From the NCBI GenBank assembly GCA_003489145.1, contig DNJI01000069.1, positions 1-31,722 on the forward strand: 31,722 nt of DNA, read 5' to 3'. The notes below the pieces were generated by a model. It had not been told where the DNA came from, did not search any database, and saw nothing but the letters and a program-made list of their open reading frames with translations. Source of the stretch: Gammaproteobacteria bacterium. GTDB lineage: Bacteria; Pseudomonadota; Gammaproteobacteria; PS1; Pseudothioglobaceae. The first letter of the stretch is position 1. Each line of letters opens with the position of its first letter. This document shows, in pieces, positions 15,181-22,136 of the stretch. The translations under genes were made by a program, and so were the position numbers.

Positions 15181-16131
15181 ATCTCTATCTTCAATCTCTA
15201 ACAACATCTTGTTGATATGCTTACCTAGTTGGGCATCGTAACCGTGCCAATCTCTGTAGTTGGCTAGCTTCTTATCAGCAAAAGGCTTGATTTCATAATC
15301 AGCCAAATCTTCCTCGTAGCCCTTCTTAGTTTCATCTTGAATAATTAACAAGTAATCTAGGAATGGTTGGACAGCTGTAGCAGTACTGCCAGACGGGCCG
15401 TGACCAGGTACATATTGATCAAGACCTAAATCAATGGCGTATTCTAACGCTTTAATATTACCATGCATATCAGAGGTGCCATCAAATCGACCAAAGCGAT
15501 GAATCAAATCATTATCACCTAGGAATAAAGTCTTGCTACCGACGTGCTCAATCATGATGTCAGTGTTAGTGTGGGCGACACCAGTGATGTCATTATGAAT
15601 TTTGAAGGTTTCACCAGCAACGGCGATTTCTTGTAGATGTGTGGTTGCATCCGTAGGGTAAGTTGCAATTGTGCCTTTTGATAAGCCTTCAGTTGAGGTA
15701 TCCATAATACTAACCCAGCTATCACCCTCACCATCTTTGGCTTGAGCGATCATAGCAGGATGTGCGTAAATTTTAGCGTTCGGATATTGCTCCAATATCG
15801 CTTGGTTGCCTAACCAATGGTCGCCATGAACATGAGTATTAAAAGCGGCTACAATTGGTTTATCCGTGATTTTTTTAATCTCTTCAATGACTTTTTGACC
15901 AACTTGGTAAGTACCGCCTGGATCAATGACAATCACGCCATCAGCACCAATCACCATGCCAGGATTATTCATAAAACCATGATTTTGCTTGTTGGGCTCG
16001 CCCAATGGGCCGTGTATGATATGAGTGTTGTCTGCAATCGCTTCAAATTTATAATCACCTAAACCATCAATCACCCAAGCATGTGTGAGCGTTGAAAGCG
16101 CCAATGTGAATAGTAGTGTTAATTTTTTCAT
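15175..16131 (-). CDS. Secreted metallo-beta-lactamase-fold hydrolase (SoxH-like)
   Basis: Predicted exported zinc hydrolase of 318 residues. An N-terminal signal peptide is clear (MKKLTLLFTLALSTLTHA, cleavage near residue 18), so the enzyme should act in the periplasm. The binuclear zinc motif is HVHGDH (100-105), with His187 (GVAHTNTD), Asp206 (LGDND) and His244 (PGHG) as later ligands. The overall layout resembles SoxH / quinoprotein-relay metallo-hydrolases often encoded in sulfur oxidisers and methylotrophs. A strong GGGAGAG lies 5 nt from the ATG. It is divergent from nudE across 61 bp that contain a 12-bp inverted repeat. The substrate is unknown, and no sox genes are next to it here. 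Confidence 0.85.
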   Translation of the reverse strand: MKKLTLLFTLALSTLTHAWVIDGLGDYKFEAIADNTHIIHGPLGEPNKQNHGFMNNPGMVIGADGVIVIDPGGTYQVGQKVIEEIKKITDKPIVAAFNTHVHGDHWLGNQAILEQYPNAKIYAHPAMIAQAKDGEGDSWVSIMDTSTEGLSKGTIATYPTDATTHLQEIAVAGETFKIHNDITGVAHTNTDIMIEHVGSKTLFLGDNDLIHRFGRFDGTSDMHGNIKALEYAIDLGLDQYVPGHGPSGSTATAVQPFLDYLLIIQDETKKGYEEDLADYEIKPFADKKLANYRDWHGYDAQLGKHINKMLLEIEDRDN

Positions 16132-16144
16132 TATTCTCTCCCTT

Positions 16145-16174
16145 GCTATAAAGGTATTATTGTACCTTTATAGC
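16145..16174. promoter_or_regulatory. 12-bp inverted repeat between divergent genes
   Basis: GCTATAAAGGTA (16145-16156), spacer TTATTG, TACCTTTATAGC (16163-16174), a perfect palindrome 14 nt upstream of the SoxH-like ATG and 18 nt upstream of nudE. It may be an operator serving both genes or a terminator-like hairpin. The right arm contains a TATAGC-like -10. Confidence 0.6.
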
Positions 16175-16192
16175 CTTTAATACGATAAGCTT

Positions 16193-16744
16193 ATGCGTAA
16201 AAAACCAAAGATATTAAATATCGAAACCCTTGCTACCACACGATTTTTTAATATTGAAAAGTTGGACTTAGAATTCTCCAATGGTGAGAGGCGTCAATAT
16301 GAGCGCCTCAAACCACCCGGAGAAGGTGCAGTGTTGGTTATTCCAATGCTGGATGATGACACAGTGTTAATGATTTACGAATATTCAGGTGGTACTGACC
16401 GTTATGAATTAGCACTAACTAAGGGAAAGATTGACAAAGGAGAATCACCCATTGATGCGGCTAATCGCGAGTTGATGGAAGAGATTGGTTATGGCGCTAA
16501 AGACCTTAAGTTAATTAAGACCATGACACTAGCCCCTGGCTATCAATCGAATTTCACCCATATTGTTTTGGCGCAAGATCTTTATGAGGCCAGTGCTGAG
16601 GGCGATGAGCCCGAACCATTAGAAGTGGTAGAGTACAAATTGAGTGATTTAGAGCAATTGGTTTATCGCCAAGACTTGACTGAAGCCAGAAGTATTGCAG
16701 CGCTTTACATGGCTAAGGAAATTATCAGAAAACAAAACCTGTGA
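16193..16744 (+). CDS. nudE: ADP-compounds hydrolase, Nudix family
   Basis: Cytoplasmic Nudix hydrolase cleaving ADP-linked compounds such as ADP-ribose, NADH or Ap3A. The full Nudix box is seen: Gly78, Glu84, then RELMEEIG (92-99). The N-terminal LNIETLATTRFFNIEKLDLE and the 183-residue length fit NudE. Its stop overlaps the GTG start of aat by 4 nt, so the two are translationally coupled. It has only ~60 bp upstream, shared with the divergent SoxH-like gene and holding a palindrome. Confidence 0.9.
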   Translation: MRKKPKILNIETLATTRFFNIEKLDLEFSNGERRQYERLKPPGEGAVLVIPMLDDDTVLMIYEYSGGTDRYELALTKGKIDKGESPIDAANRELMEEIGYGAKDLKLIKTMTLAPGYQSNFTHIVLAQDLYEASAEGDEPEPLEVVEYKLSDLEQLVYRQDLTEARSIAALYMAKEIIRKQNL

Positions 16745-17400
16745 TTGATATTCCGCAAGACTTCATCCTTCATTCACCAACTGTTCCATTTCCTGATATT
16801 GAGTTGGCGTTAGAAGAGCCCAATGGCTTAATCGCCATTGGCGGTGATTTATCAACCGAACGCTTATTAGATGCTTATCAACAAGGTATTTTTCCTTGGT
16901 ATAGTGAAGGTGAGCCCGTGCTTTGGTATAGCCCAAACCCTAGAATGGTGATCACCAAAGAAACGCTGCATGTTTCAAAAAGTTTAGACAAGGTACTTCG
17001 TAGTAATCGTTTCGAAGTTCGTACAAATACAAATTTTGAGCAAGTAATCCATCAGTGCAAAGATATCAAGCGTAAAGATCAAGACAGCACTTGGATTGAT
17101 AATGACATGGTACAAGCCTATATTCAATTGCATCATCAAGGTCATGCGCATTCTATTGAAGTATATGAGGGTAATCAATTGGCAGGTGGCTTGTATGGCG
17201 TGGCAATTGGCAAAGTGTTTTTTGGTGAGTCGATGTTCTCTTGTGCAAGTAACGCCTCGAAAGTAGCTTTAGTACATCTGTTAAAAAATACTGATTATCA
17301 ACTGATTGATTGTCAAGTAGAAAATCCTCATTTAAAAAGCTTGGGCGCCTTTAATATAGAGCGATCTGCGTTCGTGCAACAGCTACGGGATTTGGGGTAA
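16741..17400 (+). CDS. aat: Leucyl/phenylalanyl-tRNA--protein transferase
   Basis: Cytoplasmic aminoacyl-tRNA-protein transferase that adds Leu or Phe to proteins with N-terminal Lys or Arg, making them N-degron substrates for ClpS-ClpAP. The 219 residues hold the family signatures: LIAIGGDLSTERLLDAYQQG, IFPWYSEGEPVLWYSPNPR, GGLYGVAIGKVFFGESMFS and CQVENPHLKSLGA. It starts with GTG in a GTGA overlap with the nudE stop; this start is preferred because the N-terminus aligns with the family. Confidence 0.95.
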   Translation: MIDIPQDFILHSPTVPFPDIELALEEPNGLIAIGGDLSTERLLDAYQQGIFPWYSEGEPVLWYSPNPRMVITKETLHVSKSLDKVLRSNRFEVRTNTNFEQVIHQCKDIKRKDQDSTWIDNDMVQAYIQLHHQGHAHSIEVYEGNQLAGGLYGVAIGKVFFGESMFSCASNASKVALVHLLKNTDYQLIDCQVENPHLKSLGAFNIERSAFVQQLRDLG

Positions 17401-17437
17401 AATAAAGGCTTATCTTTTATACAATTGTGGTGACAAC

Positions 17438-17581
17438 ATGAATACAACCCTTAAATTAGCAGCATTAATTTTAGTCATTATCGGCTTATCTTCTTGTGGA
17501 AAAATGGGTGAATTAGAGCCAGTCAAGGCTGAGGCAGTTGCTATGAAAATCAGCACAATAACTCAAGTCGATATCGCCTAA
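17438..17581 (+). CDS. lptM: Small LptM/YifL-type lipoprotein, 47 aa
   Basis: A 47-residue lipoprotein found by reading the gap between aat and lysA. It has a Lys-containing n-region, the hydrophobic stretch LAALILVIIGL and the lipobox LSSC, followed by GKMGELEP, which resembles the G-x-K-G-x-L-x-x-P segment after the cysteine in LptM/YifL (LppL). LptM assists assembly of the LptDE outer-membrane LPS translocon. Such a gene directly upstream of lysA or dapF is a known gammaproteobacterial arrangement and supports the call. A GTGGTGA sequence precedes the ATG as a modest SD. The mature part (~28 residues) is very short. Confidence 0.8.
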   Translation: MNTTLKLAALILVIIGLSSCGKMGELEPVKAEAVAMKISTITQVDIA

Positions 17582-17608
17582 GTTTAAAAATATCCATTTT
17601 TTACGACC

Positions 17609-18850
17609 TTGAGCTTTTCTTACAAAAATCAAAAATTACAAGCTGAATCTGTTGCGATAACAGATTTAATGGCGACTTACGGCTCACCACTCTATGTTTA
17701 TTCTCAAACAGACATTGAGAATAACTGGCGTGAGTTCGACACAGCATTTGGTAGTCATCCACATTTGGTTTGTTACGCGGTTAAAGCTAATTCAAACTTA
17801 GCGGTACTCAACACATTGGCCAAAATTGGCGCGGGCTTTGATATCGTGTCTGAGGGAGAACTAGAGCGTGTATTAGCAGCTGGTGGGCAGGCAAATTGTT
17901 GTGTATTTTCAGGCGTGGCTAAAACAGCTCGTGAGATCAAACGTGCATTAGAAGTGGGCGTACGTTGTTTTAATGTTGAATCAGCTTCTGAATTAGACAG
18001 AATTGAATCAGTGGCACAATCGTTAAATACGCAAGCGCCAATCTCTATTCGCATTAATCCAAATGTTGATGCAAAGACACATCCTTATATCTCTACTGGC
18101 CTCAAAGAAAATAAATTTGGTGTCGATATTGATGATGCTATTAATTTATATCAACAAGCAAATAATTCTAAGTATTTGAGCGTGCAAGGTCTTGATTGCC
18201 ATATTGGCTCACAACTCACTGAAGTGTCTCCTTTTTTAGATGCGTTAGACAAGGTGTTAGAACTGGTTGATCAACTCAACCAGCAAGGTATTTCAATTGC
18301 GCATTTAGATTTAGGTGGCGGTGTCGGCATTCGATATGACGATGAGAAAACCATCGATATTAAAGCTTACGTTGAAGCAATGATTGCCAAAGTGGGTAAT
18401 ATTGAGATAATTTTAGAGCCTGGAAGATCAATTGTGGGAAATGCAGGTGTGTTTATCACTAAAGTTGAATTTTTAAAGCAAAATTCTGAGCATTCATTTG
18501 CCATCATTGATGGTGCAATGAATGATCTTTTACGCCCTAGTTTTTATAATGCCTATCATCAAGTTTTACCTGTTGATGAAAATGCTAGTGGCATTCAGGC
18601 TAGCTGGGATTTAGTTGGGCCGATTTGTGAAACCGGTGATTTTTTAGCCAAAGGCAGAGAGTTAAGTTTGTCACAGGGTGATTATTTAGCGCTTATGTCG
18701 GCTGGCGCTTATGGCTTCACCATGAGTTCGAATTACAATTCCCGTCCACGAGTGGCCGAGGTAATGGTGAGTGGCGAGCAACATCACTTGGTACGAGAGC
18801 GAGAAACCATCCAAGATTTATTTGAAAAAGAGAATATTATAAATGACTAA
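17609..18850 (+). CDS. lysA: Diaminopimelate decarboxylase
   Basis: PLP enzyme making L-lysine from meso-diaminopimelate, the last step of the pathway. The 413 residues show the PLP lysine Lys59 in CYAVKAN, HIGSQL (from 198), the phosphate loop LGGGVG (235-240), EPGRS (270-274) and the catalytic CETGD (340-344). The start is a TTG: the in-frame codon row upstream meets a stop at 17585 with no ATG or GTG between, and the next Met is residue 21, inside the conserved N-terminus. No clear SD is seen, so initiation is probably weak or coupled to lptM. It overlaps yhbY by 8 nt. Confidence 0.95.
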   Translation: MSFSYKNQKLQAESVAITDLMATYGSPLYVYSQTDIENNWREFDTAFGSHPHLVCYAVKANSNLAVLNTLAKIGAGFDIVSEGELERVLAAGGQANCCVFSGVAKTAREIKRALEVGVRCFNVESASELDRIESVAQSLNTQAPISIRINPNVDAKTHPYISTGLKENKFGVDIDDAINLYQQANNSKYLSVQGLDCHIGSQLTEVSPFLDALDKVLELVDQLNQQGISIAHLDLGGGVGIRYDDEKTIDIKAYVEAMIAKVGNIEIILEPGRSIVGNAGVFITKVEFLKQNSEHSFAIIDGAMNDLLRPSFYNAYHQVLPVDENASGIQASWDLVGPICETGDFLAKGRELSLSQGDYLALMSAGAYGFTMSSNYNSRPRVAEVMVSGEQHHLVRERETIQDLFEKENIIND

Positions 18851-19145
18851 GTTAACAAACAATCAGAAGAAATTTTTAAGATCAATGGGCCACGCCCTAA
18901 AACCGGTGGTAATGGTAGGTCAACACGGTTTGAGCGAATCAGTTTTGGCTGAGCTTGAATCAACCATGAATAAGCATGAGTTGCTAAAGATTAAGGTTCG
19001 AGCAGACGGCAAAGACGAAAAACAACAAATGATTAACCAAATTGTAGAGGTGTCAAAATCACATCTTATTCAAGTAATTGGCAATATAATGGTGATTTAC
19101 CGTGCCTTTGATGAAGATCCGCAGATTATCTTACCGAGAAAGTAA
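18843..19145 (+). CDS. yhbY: YhbY-type CRM-domain RNA-binding protein
   Basis: A 100-residue single CRM domain, a ribosome-assembly-associated RNA-binding protein that acts on pre-50S particles in bacteria. The fold markers are LTNNQKKFLRSMGHALKPVV at the start, VGQHGLSESV with the GxxG-type loop, and KHELLKIKVRA. It overlaps the lysA end by 8 nt and its TAA shares one base with the ATG of lpxB, so the series is tightly coupled. Confidence 0.92.
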   Translation: MTKLTNNQKKFLRSMGHALKPVVMVGQHGLSESVLAELESTMNKHELLKIKVRADGKDEKQQMINQIVEVSKSHLIQVIGNIMVIYRAFDEDPQIILPRK

Positions 19146-20260
19146 TGAAGATTGCCATAAGTGCAGCTGAAACTTCAGGTGACTTAATTGGCTCTAAATT
19201 GGTTCAAGCGTTAAAAGTGCAAAACACCGATCACCAGATAGAAGGCTTGGCAGGTGAAAAAATGATCGCTGCTGGCTGTACACAACGCTGGGATCAAAAC
19301 CTAGTTAATGTCATGGGTTTTAGTGAAGTTTTAAAAAAACTGCCTTCTTTATTGCGATTACGTAAAACCATTGTTGATTATTATTCAACTAATAAGCCTG
19401 ATGTTTTTATTGGTGTGGATGCCCCTGATTTTAATTTTGTCATTGAGAAAAAATTAAAAAAACAAGGTGTGAAAACAGTGCATTACATTTCGCCATCTGT
19501 GTGGGCATGGCGTCAAAGCCGTATCAAAAAAATCAAGCAATCAACTGATTTGGTATTGTGTGTCTTTCCATTTGAAGTGGATTTTTATCAAAAAAATCAA
19601 CAAAAAGCATTATTTGTTGGTCATCCATTAGCCCAAAGCTTAACCCCAAGACAAAACCATATAGCGGGTAAAAATATCGTTTTAATGCCTGGGTCTCGTG
19701 AGGGTGAAGTCAAACGATTATTGCCAGAAATGTTATCAGCAGTCCGATTAATGACGGGTCAAGATCATGAGTTAAACTTTCACTTGGTATTGGCCAATGG
19801 AAGCTTGCAGGAATGGGCAGAGCAACAAATTCAAAAATTAAACCTAAGTATATCAGTGGGTGACGCACATCAGCGCATTGAGCAAGCAGACTTGGTGTTG
19901 GTAGCATCAGGCACGGCCACCTTGGAAGTAGCATTGATTGGCGTGCCGATGGTGGTAGTTTATAAACTATCGGCCATCAGTTATTTTATTGCTTCACGAT
20001 TGGTTAAGAGTCCGTACGTTTCATTGCCAAATGTGATTGCCAACCAGGCCTTAGTGCCAGAGCTGATTCAAAAAGATGCGAGTGGTGAAAATATTGCCCA
20101 ACATGCAATCGAGATATTGAATAGAGACAATCAATCTTTGGTTAAAGAATTTAGTGCTATTCATGCACAGCTTAAACACGACGATGATGACCAAGCAGTA
20201 AAAGCGATTATGGATCTGGTTGGCGATTCACAGCAATCCTCTGAGAGGGTTCATGAGTGA
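19145..20260 (+). CDS. lpxB: Lipid-A-disaccharide synthase
   Basis: Peripheral inner-membrane glycosyltransferase (GT19) joining UDP-2,3-diacylglucosamine and lipid X in lipid A synthesis. The 371-residue length is normal. Markers are SAAETSGDLIGSKLV at the N-terminus, VDAPDFNF, YISPSVWAWR, VLMPGSREGEV and, near the C-terminal donor site, VASGTATLEVALIGVPMVVVY. It is usually beside lpxA/rnhB; here it sits between yhbY and nadC. It overlaps nadC by 8 nt. Confidence 0.96.
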   Translation: MKIAISAAETSGDLIGSKLVQALKVQNTDHQIEGLAGEKMIAAGCTQRWDQNLVNVMGFSEVLKKLPSLLRLRKTIVDYYSTNKPDVFIGVDAPDFNFVIEKKLKKQGVKTVHYISPSVWAWRQSRIKKIKQSTDLVLCVFPFEVDFYQKNQQKALFVGHPLAQSLTPRQNHIAGKNIVLMPGSREGEVKRLLPEMLSAVRLMTGQDHELNFHLVLANGSLQEWAEQQIQKLNLSISVGDAHQRIEQADLVLVASGTATLEVALIGVPMVVVYKLSAISYFIASRLVKSPYVSLPNVIANQALVPELIQKDASGENIAQHAIEILNRDNQSLVKEFSAIHAQLKHDDDDQAVKAIMDLVGDSQQSSERVHE

Positions 20261-21074
20261 AGATAGTTTGAAGGCTGTACAACAGGCACTGAAAGAAGAT
20301 ATTGGTTCAGGTGATGTCTCAGCCAGTTTGTTGCCTAATGCTCAAGTTGAAGCGAATATTATCGCTAGAGAGTCGGCGGTTATCTGCGGTATTGACTACG
20401 CACAACATGCATTTTCACTGGTTGATGATTCAATTCAAATCAACTGGATGGTTGCTGACGGTGACCAAGTTGTTGAAAATCAAACCTTATGCACGCTGAA
20501 TGGCTTCGCCAGTTCTATCGTGTCGGCAGAACGAGTGGCATTGAATTTTTTACAAATGCTGAGCGCAACAGCAACACAAACGCATATTTTGGTGTCGAAA
20601 ATCGCACACACTAATACACAGTTGTTAGACACCAGAAAAACCATTCCCGGATTACGTTTGGCGCAAAAACAGGCAGTCAAATGCGGTGGCGGCGTTAATC
20701 ATCGGTTAGGTTTGTATGACTGCGTTATGCTCAAAGAAAATCATATTATTGCCGCTGGATCAATCAAACAAGCGGTTCAATCAGCGACTGAAAAATACCC
20801 TAATTTACCACTTATTGTTGAAGTTGAAAGCTTAGGTCAATTACAACAAACATTGTTGCTTGGTGGCATTACTCGAGCGTTGTGCGATAATTTCTCGATA
20901 GATGATTTGGCCAAGGCAGTTGTATTAGCAAAAGACAAGCTACCACTAGAGGCTTCTGGCAATATTGATGCCGATAATATTGTGGCAACAGCCAATACCG
21001 GTGTGGATTATATTTCGATTGGCGGTATGACCAAAAACATCCAAGCCATTGATTTATCGCTAAGGTTTTCCTGA
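20253..21074 (+). CDS. nadC: Nicotinate-nucleotide diphosphorylase (quinolinate phosphoribosyltransferase)
   Basis: Makes nicotinate mononucleotide from quinolinate and PRPP, releasing CO2 and PPi, in de novo NAD synthesis. The chosen ATG at 20253 gives 273 residues, the family length, and has GAGAGGG just upstream; a TTG at 20220 would add 11 residues with no SD. Family motifs are EDIGSGDVSASLLP, LNFLQMLSATAT, LDTRKTIPGLRLAQKQAVKC, GGGVNHRLGLYDCVMLKENH and ISIGGMTKN. Its 3' end overlaps the tail of the convergent cysQ gene by 15 nt. It uses PRPP, made by the Prs encoded 4 kb away. Confidence 0.96.
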   Translation: MSEDSLKAVQQALKEDIGSGDVSASLLPNAQVEANIIARESAVICGIDYAQHAFSLVDDSIQINWMVADGDQVVENQTLCTLNGFASSIVSAERVALNFLQMLSATATQTHILVSKIAHTNTQLLDTRKTIPGLRLAQKQAVKCGGGVNHRLGLYDCVMLKENHIIAAGSIKQAVQSATEKYPNLPLIVEVESLGQLQQTLLLGGITRALCDNFSIDDLAKAVVLAKDKLPLEASGNIDADNIVATANTGVDYISIGGMTKNIQAIDLSLRFS

Positions 21075-21818
21075 GGCAAAAAATACGGGTGACAATAAGT
21101 CGTCTTTGGTGTTGTATTTAAGCACTTCTCCATTTTTATCAATCACAGAGCCACCTGCATTTTGTAAGATGCAAACCCCAGCTGCCGTGTCCCATTCTGA
21201 ACAAGGGCCAAATCTTGGGTAGTAATCATAACGACCTTGTGCAATTTGGCAGAATTTGAGCGCACTGCCCAAGCGGCTAATTTCATAATCAGCTTGCTGA
21301 CTAAGGTGGCTTGTTAGTTGTTCATTGTGAAATGAATGATGGCCAATTACCACTTGGAGCGGGCTTGATGGTGCATGAGTTTTTAAAGTAACTTCAACAT
21401 CGTTTTGACGCTTAAAAGCTTGTCCATCGAGTGTGTAATAATGAATCTGATCTAATGGCGCATAAATCATGCCAAATACAGGCGTATTGTCTTTGATATA
21501 AGCAACACAAATGCAAAATTCACCCGTGTGTTCTAGAAAATCCCGTGTGCCATCGAGTGGATCAATCAGCCAGTATTCTGACCATGTTGAGCGCTCGTCA
21601 AATGAGATTTCATCAGACTCTTCTGAGAGGATAGGTGTGCCAGGCGTGAGTTCCTCTAAGCCCTCAACAATGAGCTGATGAGCGGTTTGATCAACAACAG
21701 TAAGAGGTGTTTGATCAGATTTCACTTTAACATCCATGTCACTTTTATAAAAAGACATGATTACTTCACCAACTTCGGTTGTTAGTGTGGTTAATGGAGT
21801 TATTAGTGAATCAAACAT
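21060..21818 (-). CDS. cysQ: 3'(2'),5'-bisphosphate nucleotidase CysQ
   Basis: Inositol-monophosphatase-fold enzyme that hydrolyses PAP (adenosine 3',5'-bisphosphate) to AMP, removing the by-product of sulfate activation or phosphopantetheine transfer. The 252 residues contain LSEESDE, WLIDPLDGTRDFLE (metal-binding DPLDGT) and CSEWDTAAGVCILQNAGG. The common CysQ sequence is DGTKEF; DGTRDF here is a mild variant. The gene is convergent with nadC, with a 15-nt overlap at the stops. Upstream is the repeat region that follows the tRNA-Ile gene on the same strand, so it may be read through from the rpoD-tRNA unit. Confidence 0.9.
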   Translation of the reverse strand: MFDSLITPLTTLTTEVGEVIMSFYKSDMDVKVKSDQTPLTVVDQTAHQLIVEGLEELTPGTPILSEESDEISFDERSTWSEYWLIDPLDGTRDFLEHTGEFCICVAYIKDNTPVFGMIYAPLDQIHYYTLDGQAFKRQNDVEVTLKTHAPSSPLQVVIGHHSFHNEQLTSHLSQQADYEISRLGSALKFCQIAQGRYDYYPRFGPCSEWDTAAGVCILQNAGGSVIDKNGEVLKYNTKDDLLSPVFFASGKP

Positions 21819-21855
21819 ATAAAACTATCATACCGTTTTTCTTTCTGAAAGACGA

Positions 21856-21880
21856 ATTACAAGTATTTTTCTTTTCCTCC
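21856..21880 (+). repeat. Extra half-copy of the tRNA-linked inverted-repeat element
   Basis: ATTAC, AAGTA, then TTTTTCTTTTCC repeats the left edge of the element at 21921 (ATTAC, AAGTG, TTTTCCTTTTC) in the same orientation, 67 bp away. No matching right end is visible, so it looks like a solo end or a decayed copy. Confidence 0.6.
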
Positions 21881-21920
21881 CAGAGGGTTGCTGTATATCT
21901 CCAGCATGAGACAGGTTTGT

Positions 21921-22045
21921 AAATTACAAGTGTTTTCCTTTTCTAGTAGGCGGGCGTAGGAATGAGAGAAGGAGTATAGGTGTAACTATATGACTGAACG
22001 AAAGACAAGCACAACAACCTAGAAAAGGAAAAAGCGCAGTAATTT
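21921..22045. repeat. tRNA-3'-linked inverted-repeat element 1 (possible structured RNA)
   Basis: Arms on the plus strand: AAATTAC (21921-21927) pairs with GTAATTT (22039-22045). There is a 5/6-nt internal loop (AAGTG / AGCGCA), then TTTTCCTTTTCTAG (21933-21946) pairs perfectly with CTAGAAAAGGAAAA (22019-22032). The 72-nt interior has a central hairpin TATAG-GTGTAA-CTATA (21975-21990), placed symmetrically 28 nt from each inner arm and followed by TGACTGAA. It starts 5 nt after the CCA end of the tRNA-Ile gene (minus strand), so it would be in the tRNA transcript. Its geometry equals that of the element at 25182. It may be a structured RNA, a terminator or processing element, or a MITE. Confidence 0.75.
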
Positions 22046-22050
22046 TAATG

Positions 22051-22127
22051 TGGTGGGCCTACTTGGACTTGAACCAAGGACCAATCGATTATGAGTCGAT
22101 TGCTCTAACCAGCTGAGCTATAGGCCC
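22051..22127 (-). tRNA. tRNA-Ile2 (anticodon CAT, lysidine-modified C34 expected)
   Basis: Folds as a full cloverleaf of 77 nt with encoded CCA. The acceptor is GGGCCTA/TAGGCCC, the D stem GCTC/GAGC, the anticodon stem ATCGA/TCGAT with loop CTCATAA, and the T arm CTTGG-TTCAAGT-CCAAG. The anticodon is CAT. The variable region TGGTC and TTCAAGTCCA resemble the minor isoleucine tRNA, read as AUA after TilS lysidine modification, more than elongator Met. It lies 9 nt after the rpoD stop, a position also known in Pseudomonas. Elongator tRNA-Met remains possible. Confidence 0.85.
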
Positions 22128-22136
22128 GTAAGGGTT

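Noticed and set aside
20220..20252. Upstream TTG start for nadC
   Set aside because: It adds 11 residues unlike the family and has no SD; the ATG at 20253 has GAGAGGG.
21060..21074. Frameshift or truncation at the nadC / cysQ junction
   Set aside because: Both proteins reach their family lengths; the 15-nt overlap of convergent stops is simple compactness.
21819..22050. CRISPR-like array in the repeated region near tRNA-Ile
   Set aside because: Only two direct half-copies and one inverted copy, no regular repeat-spacer spacing and no cas genes.
22051..22127. tRNA as an integration site of a genomic island
   Set aside because: No integrase, no direct repeat of the tRNA 3' end in the window, and the flanking genes are core genes in conserved order.
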